A stretch of 64,000 bases of DNA from Geobacillus thermodenitrificans subsp. thermodenitrificans DSM 465 (lineage in GTDB: Bacteria; Bacillota; Bacilli; Bacillales; Anoxybacillaceae), in the NCBI RefSeq assembly GCF_000496575.1, contig NZ_AYKT01000001.1, forward strand, positions 124,001 to 188,000. Reading direction: 5' to 3'. Under the pieces are notes generated by a model that saw only the letters and a program-made list of their open reading frames with translations, did no database searches and was not told the origin of the DNA. Shown here one piece after another: positions 29,325 through 38,133 of the stretch. Positions within the stretch are counted from its first letter, which is position 1, and every line of letters starts with the position of its first letter. Made by a program: the position numbers and the translations under genes.

Positions 29325-30119
29325 ATGGCAGGAAAATGGGAAGAGATCGACCAATATGCCCGGCAATGGATTGAAGAAGCTGGACGGCGCATTCGCGCCT
29401 CGTTTGCTGAACAGCTGACCGTAGAAACGAAAGAAAATCGCAACGACTTAGTAACGAATGTTGACCGTGGCATTGAGCAGTTTTTTGCCGAGCACATCCG
29501 CCGTCAGTTTCCCGGCCACCATATATTAGGCGAAGAAGGGTTCGGCGATGAACTCGCCGTATTGGACGGCATTATATGGATTATTGACCCGATTGACGGA
29601 ACGATGAACTTTATCCACCAGCAGCGCCATTTCGCTGTGTCGGTCGGTATTTTTGAAGACGGGGTCGGCCGGCTTGGCTATGTGTATGACGTTGTCTTTG
29701 ACGAGCTGTACTCCGCTCAAAAAGGGCGGGGGGTGTTTTTCAACGGCAAGCCGCTTGACCGCCTGCAGCCGGTGCCGATTGCGGAATCAATTATTGCTGT
29801 CAATGCAACGTGGCTGATGGAAAACCGCCGCATCGATCACCGCCCGCTCGTCCGGTTGGCCAAAGAAGCGCGCGGTACGCGCTCGTATGGGTCAGCGGCG
29901 CTCGAGTTGGCGTATGTCGCCGCCGGCCGCTTGGATGCGTATATTTCACCGCGCCTGTCGCCGTGGGATTTCGCCGGTGGGATGATTTTAATCGAGGAAG
30001 CGGGCGGAATCGTGACAAACTTAGATGGCAAGCCGCTCAATCTGCTCAGCCGCAATTCGGTACTCGCTGCCAAACCAGGAGTGTACGAGGAAATTTTGCA
30101 GCGCTATTTGCGGCAATGA
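29325..30119 (+). CDS. suhB: Inositol monophosphatase family protein (YktC)
   Basis: The 264-aa enzyme is a Mg2+-dependent phosphatase of the IMPase family (B. subtilis YktC, active on inositol monophosphate and related substrates). Metal-binding motifs are GEEGF (about 70), IIDPIDGTMNFIH (about 87-99) and WDFAGG (about 212). AGGAGGA lies 6 nt before ATG 29325. A possible earlier frame from 29247 overlaps the preceding terminator and is rejected. A strong terminator follows. Confidence 0.92.
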   Translation: MAGKWEEIDQYARQWIEEAGRRIRASFAEQLTVETKENRNDLVTNVDRGIEQFFAEHIRRQFPGHHILGEEGFGDELAVLDGIIWIIDPIDGTMNFIHQQRHFAVSVGIFEDGVGRLGYVYDVVFDELYSAQKGRGVFFNGKPLDRLQPVPIAESIIAVNATWLMENRRIDHRPLVRLAKEARGTRSYGSAALELAYVAAGRLDAYISPRLSPWDFAGGMILIEEAGGIVTNLDGKPLNLLSRNSVLAAKPGVYEEILQRYLRQ

Positions 30120-30138
30120 CAGTGCGGGGTGTCGCCGC

Positions 30139-30173
30139 AAAAAAGGACAAGCTCTTAGAGCTTGTCCTTTTTA
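30139..30173. terminator. Bidirectional terminator suhB / ylaF
   Basis: A 13- to 15-bp perfect stem with the three-base loop TTA is centred on 30156, with A-run on the left and T-run on the right. It serves suhB and, on the minus strand, ylaF. Confidence 0.92.
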
Positions 30174-30344
30174 TTCATGCGTCCGTTTTTTGTGAGCAAA
30201 TCCGGCGCCCATAATGACGATGAGAATGAGTGCTGAAGCAGCGATACCGATTATGTTTTGTTCGGCGATAAAAACGCCGATCGCCATGATGGCGGCAACC
30301 GCGAGAATCGCAAACAACAGCGGCACAGCCTTGATGCGTTTCAT
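30171..30344 (-). CDS. ylaF: YlaF (DUF5325) small membrane protein
   Basis: This 57-aa minus-strand protein has two membrane segments (about 6-25 and 30-49), starts MKRIKAVPLLFAIL and ends with a basic-histidine tail (GFAHKKRTHE). Length, layout and position before typA agree with B. subtilis YlaF, function unknown. AAAGGAG lies 9 nt before ATG. It is shorter than 60 codons and easily missed. Confidence 0.8.
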   Translation of the reverse strand: MKRIKAVPLLFAILAVAAIMAIGVFIAEQNIIGIAASALILIVIMGAGFAHKKRTHE

Positions 30345-30419
30345 CCGCTTGACTCCTTTCTGGCAAAATGGGGCATCTTTTTTAAGTTTACCGGAAAATA
30401 TGCTGATTTTCTATGGTTG

Positions 30420-30428
30420 TGATATAAT
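30420..30428 (+). promoter_or_regulatory. Extended -10 promoter of typA
   Basis: TGATATAAT is a perfect -10 box with the TGn extension, 34 nt before the typA start. No good -35 is seen. Confidence 0.55.
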
Positions 30429-30462
30429 AGACAAGCAGTTTGCCTAATGGGAGTGAACGACA

Positions 30463-32307
30463 TTGACGAATAAACGATTGGATCTGCGTAATATTGCGAT
30501 TATCGCCCACGTCGACCACGGAAAAACAACGCTCGTTGACCAGCTGCTTCGGCAGTCAGGAACGTTTCGCGAAAACGAACAAGTCGAGGAGCGGGCGCTT
30601 GACCGCAATGATTTGGAGCGGGAGCGCGGCATTACGATTTTGGCGAAAAACACAGCGGTGTTATATAAAGGAACGCGCATTAACATTTTAGATACGCCGG
30701 GGCACGCCGATTTCGGCGGGGAGGTTGAGCGGATTATGCGCCTTGTCGATGGCGTTTTGCTCGTCGTCGACGCATACGAAGGCTGCATGCCGCAAACGCG
30801 GTTCGTGCTGAAAAAAGCGCTTGAGCAGCGGCTCGTGCCGATCATCGTCGTCAACAAAATCGACCGCGAGTTCGCCCGTCCAGCGGAAGTTGTCGATGAA
30901 GTGATCGATTTGTTTATCGAGCTTGGCGCTTCTGAGGAGCAGCTCGAGTTTCCGGTTGTGTATACATCGGCATTGCACGGAACATCAAGCCTTGATCCGG
31001 AACGGCAAGATGGCGACATGACCGCCTTGTTTGAAACGATTATCAACCATATTCCGGCGCCGGCTGACAATCGCGATGAGCCGTTGCAATTCCAAGTGGC
31101 GCTGCTCGATTACAATGAATACGTCGGACGTATCGGCATCGGCCGCATTTTTCGCGGCACGATGAGAACTGGCCAGCAAGTCGCCTTGTTAAAGAGAGAT
31201 GGCGCAGTGAAACTATTCCGTGTCACGAAGCTGTTTGGCTTTATCGGCTTAAAGCGGATTGAGATTGATGAGGCGCACGCCGGCGATATCGTCGCTGTCG
31301 CTGGAATGGAAGACATTAATGTCGGCGAGACGGTGTGCCCGCCTGACCACCAAGAGCCGCTACCGCCACTTCACATTGATGAACCGACGCTGAAAATGAC
31401 GTTTCTCGTCAACAACAGCCCGTTTGCCGGTCGTGAAGGCAAGTATGTCACCGCCCGTAAGTTGGAAGAACGGCTGCGCACCCAGCTCGAGACCGATGTC
31501 AGCTTGCGTGTCGAGCCGACCGAGTCGCCGGATGCGTGGGTCGTTTCTGGTCGCGGCGAGCTCCATTTAGCCATCTTAATCGAAAATATGCGCCGCGAAG
31601 GATACGAATTGCAAGTATCGAAGCCGGAGGTCATTGTAAAGGAGATCGATGGCGCTCTATGTGAGCCGATTGAGCGGGTTGTTATCGATGTTCCTGAAGA
31701 ATATACCGGTGCCATTATGGAATCGCTTGGCAGCCGCAAAGGCGAGCTGGCTGATATGGTGCATGGCGGCAACGGGCAAGTTCGCCTCGTCTTTCATGTG
31801 CCGTCGCGCGGCTTGATCGGCTACCGGAGCGAGTTTATGTCGCTGACGCGTGGATACGGCATTTTAAATCACTCGTTTGACCATTATGCCCCAGTGCAGC
31901 CAGGTATGATCGGCGGACGTCGTCAAGGGGTGCTCGTCTCGATGGAAACCGGTAAGGCGACGGCTTACAGCATCATGCAGCTTGAAGACCGCGGCACAAT
32001 TTTTGTGGAACCGGGTACGGAAGTGTACGAAGGGATGATTGTCGGCGAACATAACCGTGAAAACGATCTGGTCGTCAACATTTGCCGCGAAAAACATGTG
32101 ACAAACATGCGCTCGTCGACGAAAGAGCAGACGGTAACGATGAAAAAGCCGCGCCTTTTGACGCTCGAAGAAGCGCTTGAGTATTTGAATGACGATGAAT
32201 ATTGCGAAGTGACGCCGACATCGATCCGCTTGCGCAAAAAAATCTTAAACAAAAGTGAGCGTGAAAAGGCGGAGAAGAAAAAGAAAGCCGCTCAACAGGC
32301 AAAATAG
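30463..32307 (+). CDS. typA: Ribosome-associated GTPase TypA/BipA
   Basis: TypA (614 aa, also BipA/YlaG) is an EF-G-like GTPase acting in 50S assembly and stress adaptation. GTPase motifs: AHVDHGKTT (G1), RGITI (G2), [10 protein letters not shown] (G3), VVNKIDRE (G4) and SALHGT (G5). Later come a beta-barrel, two EF-G-like domains and the TypA-specific C-terminal domain. The start is TTG 30463, 6 nt after GGGAGTGA. The C-terminal tail is lysine-rich. Position before ylaH matches B. subtilis. Confidence 0.96.
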   Translation: MTNKRLDLRNIAIIAHVDHGKTTLVDQLLRQSGTFRENEQVEERALDRNDLERERGITILAKNTAVLYKGTRINILDTPGHADFGGEVERIMRLVDGVLLVVDAYEGCMPQTRFVLKKALEQRLVPIIVVNKIDREFARPAEVVDEVIDLFIELGASEEQLEFPVVYTSALHGTSSLDPERQDGDMTALFETIINHIPAPADNRDEPLQFQVALLDYNEYVGRIGIGRIFRGTMRTGQQVALLKRDGAVKLFRVTKLFGFIGLKRIEIDEAHAGDIVAVAGMEDINVGETVCPPDHQEPLPPLHIDEPTLKMTFLVNNSPFAGREGKYVTARKLEERLRTQLETDVSLRVEPTESPDAWVVSGRGELHLAILIENMRREGYELQVSKPEVIVKEIDGALCEPIERVVIDVPEEYTGAIMESLGSRKGELADMVHGGNGQVRLVFHVPSRGLIGYRSEFMSLTRGYGILNHSFDHYAPVQPGMIGGRRQGVLVSMETGKATAYSIMQLEDRGTIFVEPGTEVYEGMIVGEHNRENDLVVNICREKHVTNMRSSTKEQTVTMKKPRLLTLEEALEYLNDDEYCEVTPTSIRLRKKILNKSEREKAEKKKKAAQQAK

Positions 32308-32428
32308 CAGGCAGCGGCATTCCCTAGGCGGACAGGCGGATGTATGCTGGCTGTATTGCTTGATGATTGAGAAGTCCGGAATGGTCTAGGTTTTTGCAGG
32401 ACATTCAGGTGAATGGGGGGGGAATCGT

Positions 32429-32737
32429 GTGAATGTGCTCGAACGGCTGACGTTTTTCGCTTCACTCTATGATGTACACGAAGATCCCGAGCGCGGCATG
32501 TGGCTGCTTTATGCCACCGTGTTGTTGCTTTCGGCGCTTGTGTATCGGCTTGGCTTTGCCCGCCGGCTGCCATTGTTAAAAAGCGTCATCATTTATACAT
32601 TGCTTGCGCTCGGCTGCACCATTTTAACGTTTTTTGCTGTTTTTTTGCCGATAGCAGAAGGATTGACGGTTGCCGCTCTCGTATTGATCATTTACAAAAT
32701 TCGCCTCAAGGAGGCGAAACAAGAGGAACAGCCATAA
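32429..32737 (+). CDS. ylaH: YlaH-like membrane protein
   Basis: This 102-aa protein has three membrane segments (about 23-40, 49-72 and 74-89) and the family stretches [16 protein letters not shown] and [12 protein letters not shown]. It is the orthologue of B. subtilis YlaH, unknown function. The start is GTG 32429 behind a G-rich ribosome-binding site. The 120 bases after typA hold no other feature. The next gene begins 19 nt downstream. Confidence 0.85.
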   Translation: MNVLERLTFFASLYDVHEDPERGMWLLYATVLLLSALVYRLGFARRLPLLKSVIIYTLLALGCTILTFFAVFLPIAEGLTVAALVLIIYKIRLKEAKQEEQP

Positions 32738-32756
32738 ATGAAAAGGCGGTGGCGTG

Positions 32757-33041
32757 ATGAAATCGGTTCAAGAGGCTCTTTACAATTGGCTGACGATTCA
32801 TCTTGTCGCTAATGCCCGCCCGCACGATGCAGCGGCACGCGACACGGCGTCGTTTTTTCTCTCCATCTTGGAAAGCGATTTTGGTGTGACAGCGGTGAAC
32901 GCCGTGAAAGATGAAGCGAACGGTCAATACGTTGTCGAATATGTGCGTGGCGGAGAAAAACATTCGTCCTATTTCCCTGCGGAGTTGGCTGAAGCGATAT
33001 GGCGACAAATCGAAGCCGAACCAGAAAAGTACGGTTCCTAG
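32757..33041 (+). CDS. Conserved hypothetical protein
   Basis: The 94-aa protein is soluble with no motif I recognise. It begins MKSVQEALYNWL and contains ARPHDAAARDTASFFL and VEYVRGGEKHSSYFP. ATG 32757 follows a GGCGGTGG sequence; an overlapping GTG at 32754 is also possible. B. subtilis has no gene here that I recall. It is probably co-transcribed with ylaH. Confidence 0.7.
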   Translation: MKSVQEALYNWLTIHLVANARPHDAAARDTASFFLSILESDFGVTAVNAVKDEANGQYVVEYVRGGEKHSSYFPAELAEAIWRQIEAEPEKYGS

Positions 33042-33048
33042 CAATGAA

Positions 33049-33089
33049 AACGGCACTAAAAAGCGGTTGCTTTTCAGTGCCGTTTTTTT
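33049..33089. terminator. Bidirectional terminator
   Basis: AACGGCACT (33049-33057) pairs with AGTGCCGTT (33076-33084) with an inner AAAAGC/GCTTTT stem, then T7. It serves the plus-strand gene and the minus-strand ylaI. Confidence 0.9.
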
Positions 33090-33093
33090 GCGG

Positions 33094-33294
33094 TTACCAG
33101 TTATCTTCAGCACAGACGCCGCGGTAGAAGCGGAATTTTCCGGTCGCCAGTCGCTGCTTTGTTTTTTCGGCAATGCGGTCATGGCATTGGCGGCACATGT
33201 ACGTATGGATCGGGCGGTTGCGCAGCCGTTTGGCGAGCAACGATTCGTCATCAATGGTATCGATTTGTTCGCAAAGCACGCATTTAACTTTCAT
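33094..33294 (-). CDS. ylaI: YlaI (DUF2197) zinc-ribbon-like protein
   Basis: The 66-aa protein has two CxxC pairs (CVLC at 5-8 and CRQC at 34-37), a small zinc ribbon as in the DUF2197 family, and RLRNRPIHTYM between them. It is the orthologue of B. subtilis YlaI; the role is unknown, nucleic-acid binding is a guess. GAGGTGAA lies just before the ATG. It has a long upstream leader. Confidence 0.88.
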   Translation of the reverse strand: MKVKCVLCEQIDTIDDESLLAKRLRNRPIHTYMCRQCHDRIAEKTKQRLATGKFRFYRGVCAEDNW

Positions 33295-33488
33295 TGTTCA
33301 CCTCACTGAATCTCCCGATGGCGAAAATCGCGAGGGGGTGCGTATAACAGGGGTTCTTCATACACGTACGTGCACAACTCACCCTTGTTCGGCAAGACGT
33401 TCATAGGTAAACACCCTGACGGCGCTTAACGCCCTGTACGCCCGATTCAAGATATGGAATGTTTTCTCTATGCAGGAATAGTATATCA
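33295..33488 (-). promoter_or_regulatory. Long leader and promoter of ylaI
   Basis: On the minus strand an extended -10 box TGATATACT occupies 33480-33488, so the ylaI mRNA would have a leader of about 180 nt. The leader has GC-rich self-complementary parts (GGGCG...CGCC near 33420-33440) and short open frames, including one of 33 codons that starts MNVLPNKGELCTYVYEEP and ends just before ylaI. The rest of the gap up to 33626 holds nothing I recognise. Confidence 0.4.
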
Positions 33489-33626
33489 TCGTTCACCACA
33501 GCAAAGCAATCGGTTCATCCTATATCAAAAGACAAGGTTATATGGAATGGAACCGATTGTCATTTGTAAAAGGGAAGCTGCGGGCTGTCCTCCTATTTAC
33601 TTGCAGCATGGTCGCACCGGAATCAT

Positions 33627-34223
33627 TTAGCGATTTAAATGTTCGTTCGACTGTTTATCTTGACGCTCATTCAGTTGCCGTTCTTCCTGCTCGTTCAGCT
33701 GCCCGTCGTTTTCTTCCGTCGGCTCAGGCGTCGTTTCAAATAAGTCGCTTGGTACTTCCGGCATCACCCGTCCGACGATGTCAGCAATTTCATTCATAAA
33801 CGCCTGCACCGGTCGTCCATCATCGATTTGTTTGCCGATGTTGCGCACGCGGGTGTAAAGGTCCGGGTCAGCGACAATAATAGCGTTGGCGCCGTATGGA
33901 TCTTTTTGCAGCGCTTCGGCGACGGAATATTTAATCGTGCCGACGCGCGAGGCGTCGACGTTAGCACCGACGTCAATGCCGACGAGGGCATATTTGCCGA
34001 CGACAATCGCTGCCGCGTCATGAACGTTTGGGACGCGGTTGGCGATCTCTGCTAGTCGGCGGGCGATTTCCTGTCCGGATTTGTTTTCTACCTTTTCATC
34101 AACCGTATTTTTTACGCGTACGAGCGAACGGTCGGACTCCTTTGCCTCATTATCATTTCCGATGGCACATGCGCTTAAAAGAAGAACGCATAGAACAGCC
34201 AGCCAGTAGTTTTTCTTCATCAT
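33627..34223 (-). CDS. ylaJ: YhcN/YlaJ family sporulation lipoprotein
   Basis: This 198-aa lipoprotein starts with a basic residue pair and hydrophobic stretch ending in the lipobox LLSAC (Cys about 19). The body has the YhcN/YlaJ pattern: VPNVHDAAAIVVGKYALVGI, VAEALQKDPYGANAIIVADPD, and a Gln/Glu/Asn-rich C-terminal tail with repeated QLNE. Family members are made in the forespore and localise to the spore coat-cortex region, where YlaJ affects germination-specific lysis. GAGGTG precedes the first of two adjacent ATGs. It is divergent from ylaK. Confidence 0.9.
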   Translation of the reverse strand: MMKKNYWLAVLCVLLLSACAIGNDNEAKESDRSLVRVKNTVDEKVENKSGQEIARRLAEIANRVPNVHDAAAIVVGKYALVGIDVGANVDASRVGTIKYSVAEALQKDPYGANAIIVADPDLYTRVRNIGKQIDDGRPVQAFMNEIADIVGRVMPEVPSDLFETTPEPTEENDGQLNEQEERQLNERQDKQSNEHLNR

Positions 34224-34354
34224 CTGCCCACCTCGCCTTTTTTTACTTTATTTTGCAAATATCCTTCTATCTTTATACATTTTTTCATATGCTATACTAC
34301 AGCCATTCCCATCCGGTGCAGAAGGCGAAAAACGGATATAGGGGGAAGCGGAAT

Positions 34355-35686
34355 TTGGGAAAGAAAATCTATGTGCTCGATACGAACGTGCTCTTGCAAG
34401 ATCCGTATTCCATCTTTTCATTTGAGGATAACGAGGTCGTCATCCCGGCTGTTGTGCTTGAGGAAGTGGATTCGAAAAAGCGCTATATGGATGAAATCGG
34501 AAGAAACGCTCGCCAAGTGTCGAAGTTGATCGACCGCCTTCGTGAAAACGGCAAGCTGCACGAGAAAATTCCGCTAGAAAACGGAGGGGTGCTGCGCATT
34601 GAATTGAACCACCGCTCCTTTCAGCAACTTCAAGAAATTTTTGTTGAAAAAACGAATGATAACCGCATTTTGGCAGTCGCAAAAAATTTATCGCTCGAGG
34701 AACAGGCGAAAGAAAATGGACGCTCTGTCATTTTAGTGAGCAAAGATGCCCTCGTGCGCGTCAAAGCCGATGCGATTGGGCTGCAGGCTGAGGACTTTTT
34801 AAGCGACCGTGTCGTTGACGTCGACCACATTTACACCGGGTTTTTGGAGCTGTACATAGGAAACGACCACTTGCAGCGGTTTTACGAGAAGGGAGAGCTT
34901 GTGCTGGCCGATATTGCAGACCACCCGTTTTACCCGAATCAGTTCATCATTATGAAAGATGCGTTTGGCAGTTCGACCTCGGCGATTGGGATCGTCGACC
35001 AAAACGGAAAAAAGGTAAAAAAGCTCGTCTTCCATCAAGAGCATATATGGGGCATTCGCCCGCGCAATGTGCAGCAAACGATGGCGTTTGAGCTGCTCAT
35101 GCGCGACGACATTCCACTTGTGACGTTAATCGGTAAAGCCGGTACTGGCAAAACGTTGTTGGCGCTTGCTGCCGGCCTGATGCAAACCGAGGACTTGCGC
35201 ACGTACAAAAAACTGCTTGTTGCTCGACCAATTGTGCCGATGGGGAAAGATCTCGGCTTTTTGCCGGGGGAAAAAGAAGAAAAGCTGCGTCCATGGATGC
35301 AGCCGATTTTTGATAACCTTGAATATTTGTTTAACACGAAAAAAACAGGGGAGCTGGACGCTATTTTAGCCGGTATGAGCTCGATCGAAGTTGAGGCGCT
35401 TACCTACATTCGCGGTCGCAGTTTGCCGGAGCAGTTTATCATTATCGATGAGGCACAAAATTTAACGAAGCATGAAGTGAAGACGATTTTAACACGCGTC
35501 GGTGAAAAAAGTAAAATTATTCTGATGGGTGATCCGGAGCAAATTGATCATCCGTATTTGGACGAGTATAACAACGGCTTGACGTATGTGGTCGAAAAGT
35601 TTAAAGATCAAAAAATCGCCGGCCATATCCGACTCATCAAGGGGGAGCGTTCGGCGCTTGCCCAGCTCGCCGCCGACTTGCTTTAA
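34355..35686 (+). CDS. ylaK: PIN-PhoH family ATPase YlaK
   Basis: The 443-aa protein joins an N-terminal PIN nuclease domain (about 1-150, starting GKKIYVLDTNVLLQ with acidic metal ligands) to a C-terminal PhoH ATPase domain (about 240-443) with Walker A GKAGTGKT and Walker B IIIDEAQN, then GDPEQIDHPY. Such PhoH2-type fusions unwind and cleave RNA. The start is TTG 34355 behind AGGGGGAAG and gives a length within one residue of B. subtilis YlaK. A longer upstream reading from 34028 overlaps ylaJ and is rejected. Confidence 0.93.
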   Translation: MGKKIYVLDTNVLLQDPYSIFSFEDNEVVIPAVVLEEVDSKKRYMDEIGRNARQVSKLIDRLRENGKLHEKIPLENGGVLRIELNHRSFQQLQEIFVEKTNDNRILAVAKNLSLEEQAKENGRSVILVSKDALVRVKADAIGLQAEDFLSDRVVDVDHIYTGFLELYIGNDHLQRFYEKGELVLADIADHPFYPNQFIIMKDAFGSSTSAIGIVDQNGKKVKKLVFHQEHIWGIRPRNVQQTMAFELLMRDDIPLVTLIGKAGTGKTLLALAAGLMQTEDLRTYKKLLVARPIVPMGKDLGFLPGEKEEKLRPWMQPIFDNLEYLFNTKKTGELDAILAGMSSIEVEALTYIRGRSLPEQFIIIDEAQNLTKHEVKTILTRVGEKSKIILMGDPEQIDHPYLDEYNNGLTYVVEKFKDQKIAGHIRLIKGERSALAQLAADLL

Positions 35687-35745
35687 ACCCGCTTCCTGAC
35701 ACGAATGGCTGCCCAAAGTGCGGCTAACAGCTCCCCCAAATGAGG

Positions 35746-35780
35746 CAAAAACCGGGCGGTCCCTTCATAGGGCGCCCGGT
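35746..35780 (-). terminator. Terminator of ylaL
   Basis: ACCGGGCG (35751-35758) pairs with CGCCCGGT (35773-35780), the minus strand continuing TTTTTGCC. Confidence 0.8.
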
Positions 35781-36286
35781 TAGCGGACAATCAACTCACG
35801 CACATTCGTAATCGGCATTTCACGGTTTGAGCCGTCGCCAAAATAAATGTGAACGGGTCCGTCATCGCGCAGCGGTTTTCCATTTTTCGAAAAAGCGAAA
35901 ATCAAGTCGTATGCTTTCTCGAGCGGGATCGCAATCTCCTCATTTTGTGCCACGATAACAAGTTCAGAAGCATCTTCATGCGGTTCGGCATTTCGCAAAA
36001 ACGGGGCAAACGGCATGCCGAACGAACCGGTGATGATTTTTTCCTTCAAAAAGCGCTGCTCTGTTTTCAACGTCGGTGGAAAAACGGCACCCTCTTGAAT
36101 TTCCCGGTCCCAAAAAGCCGACCATTTTTTGATTTCCTCTTCCTCTTGGTCCTTTTCTGTTACTTCCGGTTTCGGTTGCGAAAAATACGTGTCCAAATCG
36201 ATTTTTCGGTCGTCGAAAATCCAGACGCCGGGATCAAGCGTGATCGTAAATTTTACTTTTCCAGTCAGCATAATAATATCGCTCAT
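35780..36286 (-). CDS. ylaL: YlaL family protein
   Basis: This 168-aa protein begins MSDIIMLTGKVKF, followed by TLDPGVWIFDDRKIDL and an acidic stretch EKDQEEEE; the middle has GSFGMPFAPFL. It is the orthologue of B. subtilis YlaL; function unknown. ATG 36286 is chosen because GAGGAGAGG precedes it; codons in frame further upstream to 36406 have no site and no family similarity. It lies alone on the minus strand between ylaK and ylaN. Confidence 0.85.
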   Translation of the reverse strand: MSDIIMLTGKVKFTITLDPGVWIFDDRKIDLDTYFSQPKPEVTEKDQEEEEIKKWSAFWDREIQEGAVFPPTLKTEQRFLKEKIITGSFGMPFAPFLRNAEPHEDASELVIVAQNEEIAIPLEKAYDLIFAFSKNGKPLRDDGPVHIYFGDGSNREMPITNVRELIVR

Positions 36287-36385
36287 CAAAGCATCCTCTC
36301 CTCTGCATTTTCCCGCTGTTTTTAGTATAATAATAAATAAAAGGTTTGTCATGTTCCAAGCTGTTCGACTGTCAACGGTTTCAAC

Positions 36386-36414
36386 TTGCAAAATGGCTTG
36401 TTTCACGTTAACAT
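36386..36414 (+). promoter_or_regulatory. Putative ylaN promoter
   Basis: TTGCAA (36386-36391), 17-nt spacer and TAACAT (36409-36414) lie 36 nt before the ylaN start. Confidence 0.45.
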
Positions 36415-36450
36415 TTAAAGAAGGATAGGGGAGAGAACGGAGGGATCGAT

Positions 36451-36738
36451 GTGACGGACGAATCGATGAGCTATCAGGAAAAGGCGTACGCGCTTTTACA
36501 GGCGGATGCAGAAAAAATTATTCAGCTCATCCGCGTGCAAATGGATCATTTGACGATGCCACAATGTCCGCTATATGAGGAAGTGTTGGATACGCAAATG
36601 TTCGGCTTGTCGCGGGAAATTGATTTTGCGGTGCGCCTCGGCCTTATCGAGGCAAAAGAAGGGAAGGCGCTCCTTGACCGGCTCGAGCGTGAGCTCTCCG
36701 CGTTGCATGAGGCAGTAACGAAAAAGCGCGTGCGATAA
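36451..36738 (+). CDS. ylaN: YlaN (DUF1507), iron-homeostasis protein
   Basis: The 95-aa helical protein has the nearly invariant family stretch [17 protein letters not shown] followed by [13 protein letters not shown]. YlaN is needed for normal growth in low iron in B. subtilis and Staphylococcus and has been linked to Fur and iron-sulfur supply. The start is GTG 36451 behind CGGAGGG; ATG 36466 is an alternative. A terminator follows, separating it from ftsW. Confidence 0.9.
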   Translation: MTDESMSYQEKAYALLQADAEKIIQLIRVQMDHLTMPQCPLYEEVLDTQMFGLSREIDFAVRLGLIEAKEGKALLDRLERELSALHEAVTKKRVR

Positions 36739-36751
36739 CAATACATGGCAA

Positions 36752-36785
36752 CTCAAACGATTGGTCTGCCGTCGTTTGAGTTTTT
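36752..36785 (+). terminator. Terminator of ylaN
   Basis: CTCAAACGA (36752-36760) pairs with TCGTTTGAG (36772-36780), then five T. Confidence 0.9.
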
Positions 36786-36862
36786 CTGTTTTTCGGCAGG
36801 AAAACGGTGTGCCGCTGCGAATGATTTTATGTACATAACTGTGTAAATGGGGAAGAGGGAAG

Positions 36863-38074
36863 ATGGAACGACAATTGTGGAAGAAAGTATTGAAATGTTA
36901 CGATTATCCGCTTGTGATTGCGATCATTATGCTATCGTTGTTCGGATTGATTATGGTGTACAGTTCAAGCATGGTTACCGCTGTCATCCGCTTTGAAGTA
37001 CCGAGCGACTATTTTTACGAACGGCAAAAGCGATGGCTCATCGGCGCGTTGATCGCCTTCGCTGTCATGGCTATGATCCCGTATAAAGTGTGGCGGAAAG
37101 AACGATGGGTGAAACTAGTGTTTTTTACTTCCCCGTTGATGCTGATTGCAGTTGCTTTTCTCGGCCATACGGCCAACAACGCCACGAGCTGGTTTCGTGT
37201 CGGGGCGCTCTCGGTCCAACCGGCGGAGCTGGCGAAGCTCGGATTGATTTGGTACTTGGCCGCAGCGTTTGCCAACAAGCAGAAACGGTTGGCTGAGCCG
37301 GTGAAAAGCAATTTGTTCCCGATTTATTACACGCTGTTTATTTGTTTTTTAATCGCCATTCAGCCGGATTTTGGCACGGCAGCGATCGTGTTTTTCATCG
37401 CGATGTGCATCATCGTATCATCTGGGCTGCGCCTCATTTTGCTCCTAAAGCAACTGCTCTTTTTTACCCTCATTGGGGCGATGCTATCGCCGTTTTGGCT
37501 TCCAGTTGTGGGTGGAAAGATTTTTTCGGATGAACGAATGTCACGCCTTTATAGCTATTTGGATCCGTTTAAATACGCGAGCAGCGACGGCTACCAGCTT
37601 GTCAATTCGTACTTAGCGATCGGGCTTGGCGGATTGAAAGGGCTCGGGCTCGGAAAAGGTGTGCAAAAATACGGCTATTTACCGGAATCGCACACGGATT
37701 TTATTATGGCGGTCATTGCCGAAGAACTCGGGCTGTTTGGCGTGATGTTCACGCTTGGGTTGCTTTCGTTTATCGTGCTGCGCGGGTTTTGGGTCGCTCG
37801 TCGTACCAACGATGCGTTCGGCAGTTTGCTCGCCATCGGCATTTCTGTCATGATCGGCTTTCAAACGTTTATTAATGTCGGTGGAGTCACAGGAATCATT
37901 CCGATCACCGGTGTGCCGCTGCCGCTTGTCAGCTACGGGGGAACATCGCTCGTCCTCATGATGGCCTCACTTGGCTTGCTTGTCAATATTTCGATGTTTA
38001 CGAAATATGAACAACGGTATAAAAAAAGTAAAAAAATGACTGTCGACAGACAGAAAAGAGGTCTGACTTTTTAG
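36863..38074 (+). CDS. ftsW: SEDS peptidoglycan polymerase FtsW
   Basis: FtsW (403 aa, YlaO) is the septal SEDS glycosyltransferase working with a class B penicillin-binding protein. About ten membrane segments are visible. Family motifs: YSSSMV in the first segment, the catalytic-region stretch SVQPAELAKLGL, a large extracellular loop with YQLVNSYLAIGLGG and ESHTDFIMAVIAEELG, and PLPLVSYGGTS near the end. GGGAAGAGGGAAG precedes the ATG. Location between ylaN and pyc agrees with B. subtilis. Confidence 0.95.
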   Translation: MERQLWKKVLKCYDYPLVIAIIMLSLFGLIMVYSSSMVTAVIRFEVPSDYFYERQKRWLIGALIAFAVMAMIPYKVWRKERWVKLVFFTSPLMLIAVAFLGHTANNATSWFRVGALSVQPAELAKLGLIWYLAAAFANKQKRLAEPVKSNLFPIYYTLFICFLIAIQPDFGTAAIVFFIAMCIIVSSGLRLILLLKQLLFFTLIGAMLSPFWLPVVGGKIFSDERMSRLYSYLDPFKYASSDGYQLVNSYLAIGLGGLKGLGLGKGVQKYGYLPESHTDFIMAVIAEELGLFGVMFTLGLLSFIVLRGFWVARRTNDAFGSLLAIGISVMIGFQTFINVGGVTGIIPITGVPLPLVSYGGTSLVLMMASLGLLVNISMFTKYEQRYKKSKKMTVDRQKRGLTF

Positions 38075-38133
38075 AAAGTGTATTTACAAAATAGAAAAAG
38101 TTTTATAGTTTAAATTAGAAAGGAGGAAAGACG

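Noticed and set aside
34028-34354. N-terminal extension of ylaK
   Set aside because: It overlaps divergent ylaJ and adds non-conserved sequence; TTG 34355 gives the known YlaK length.
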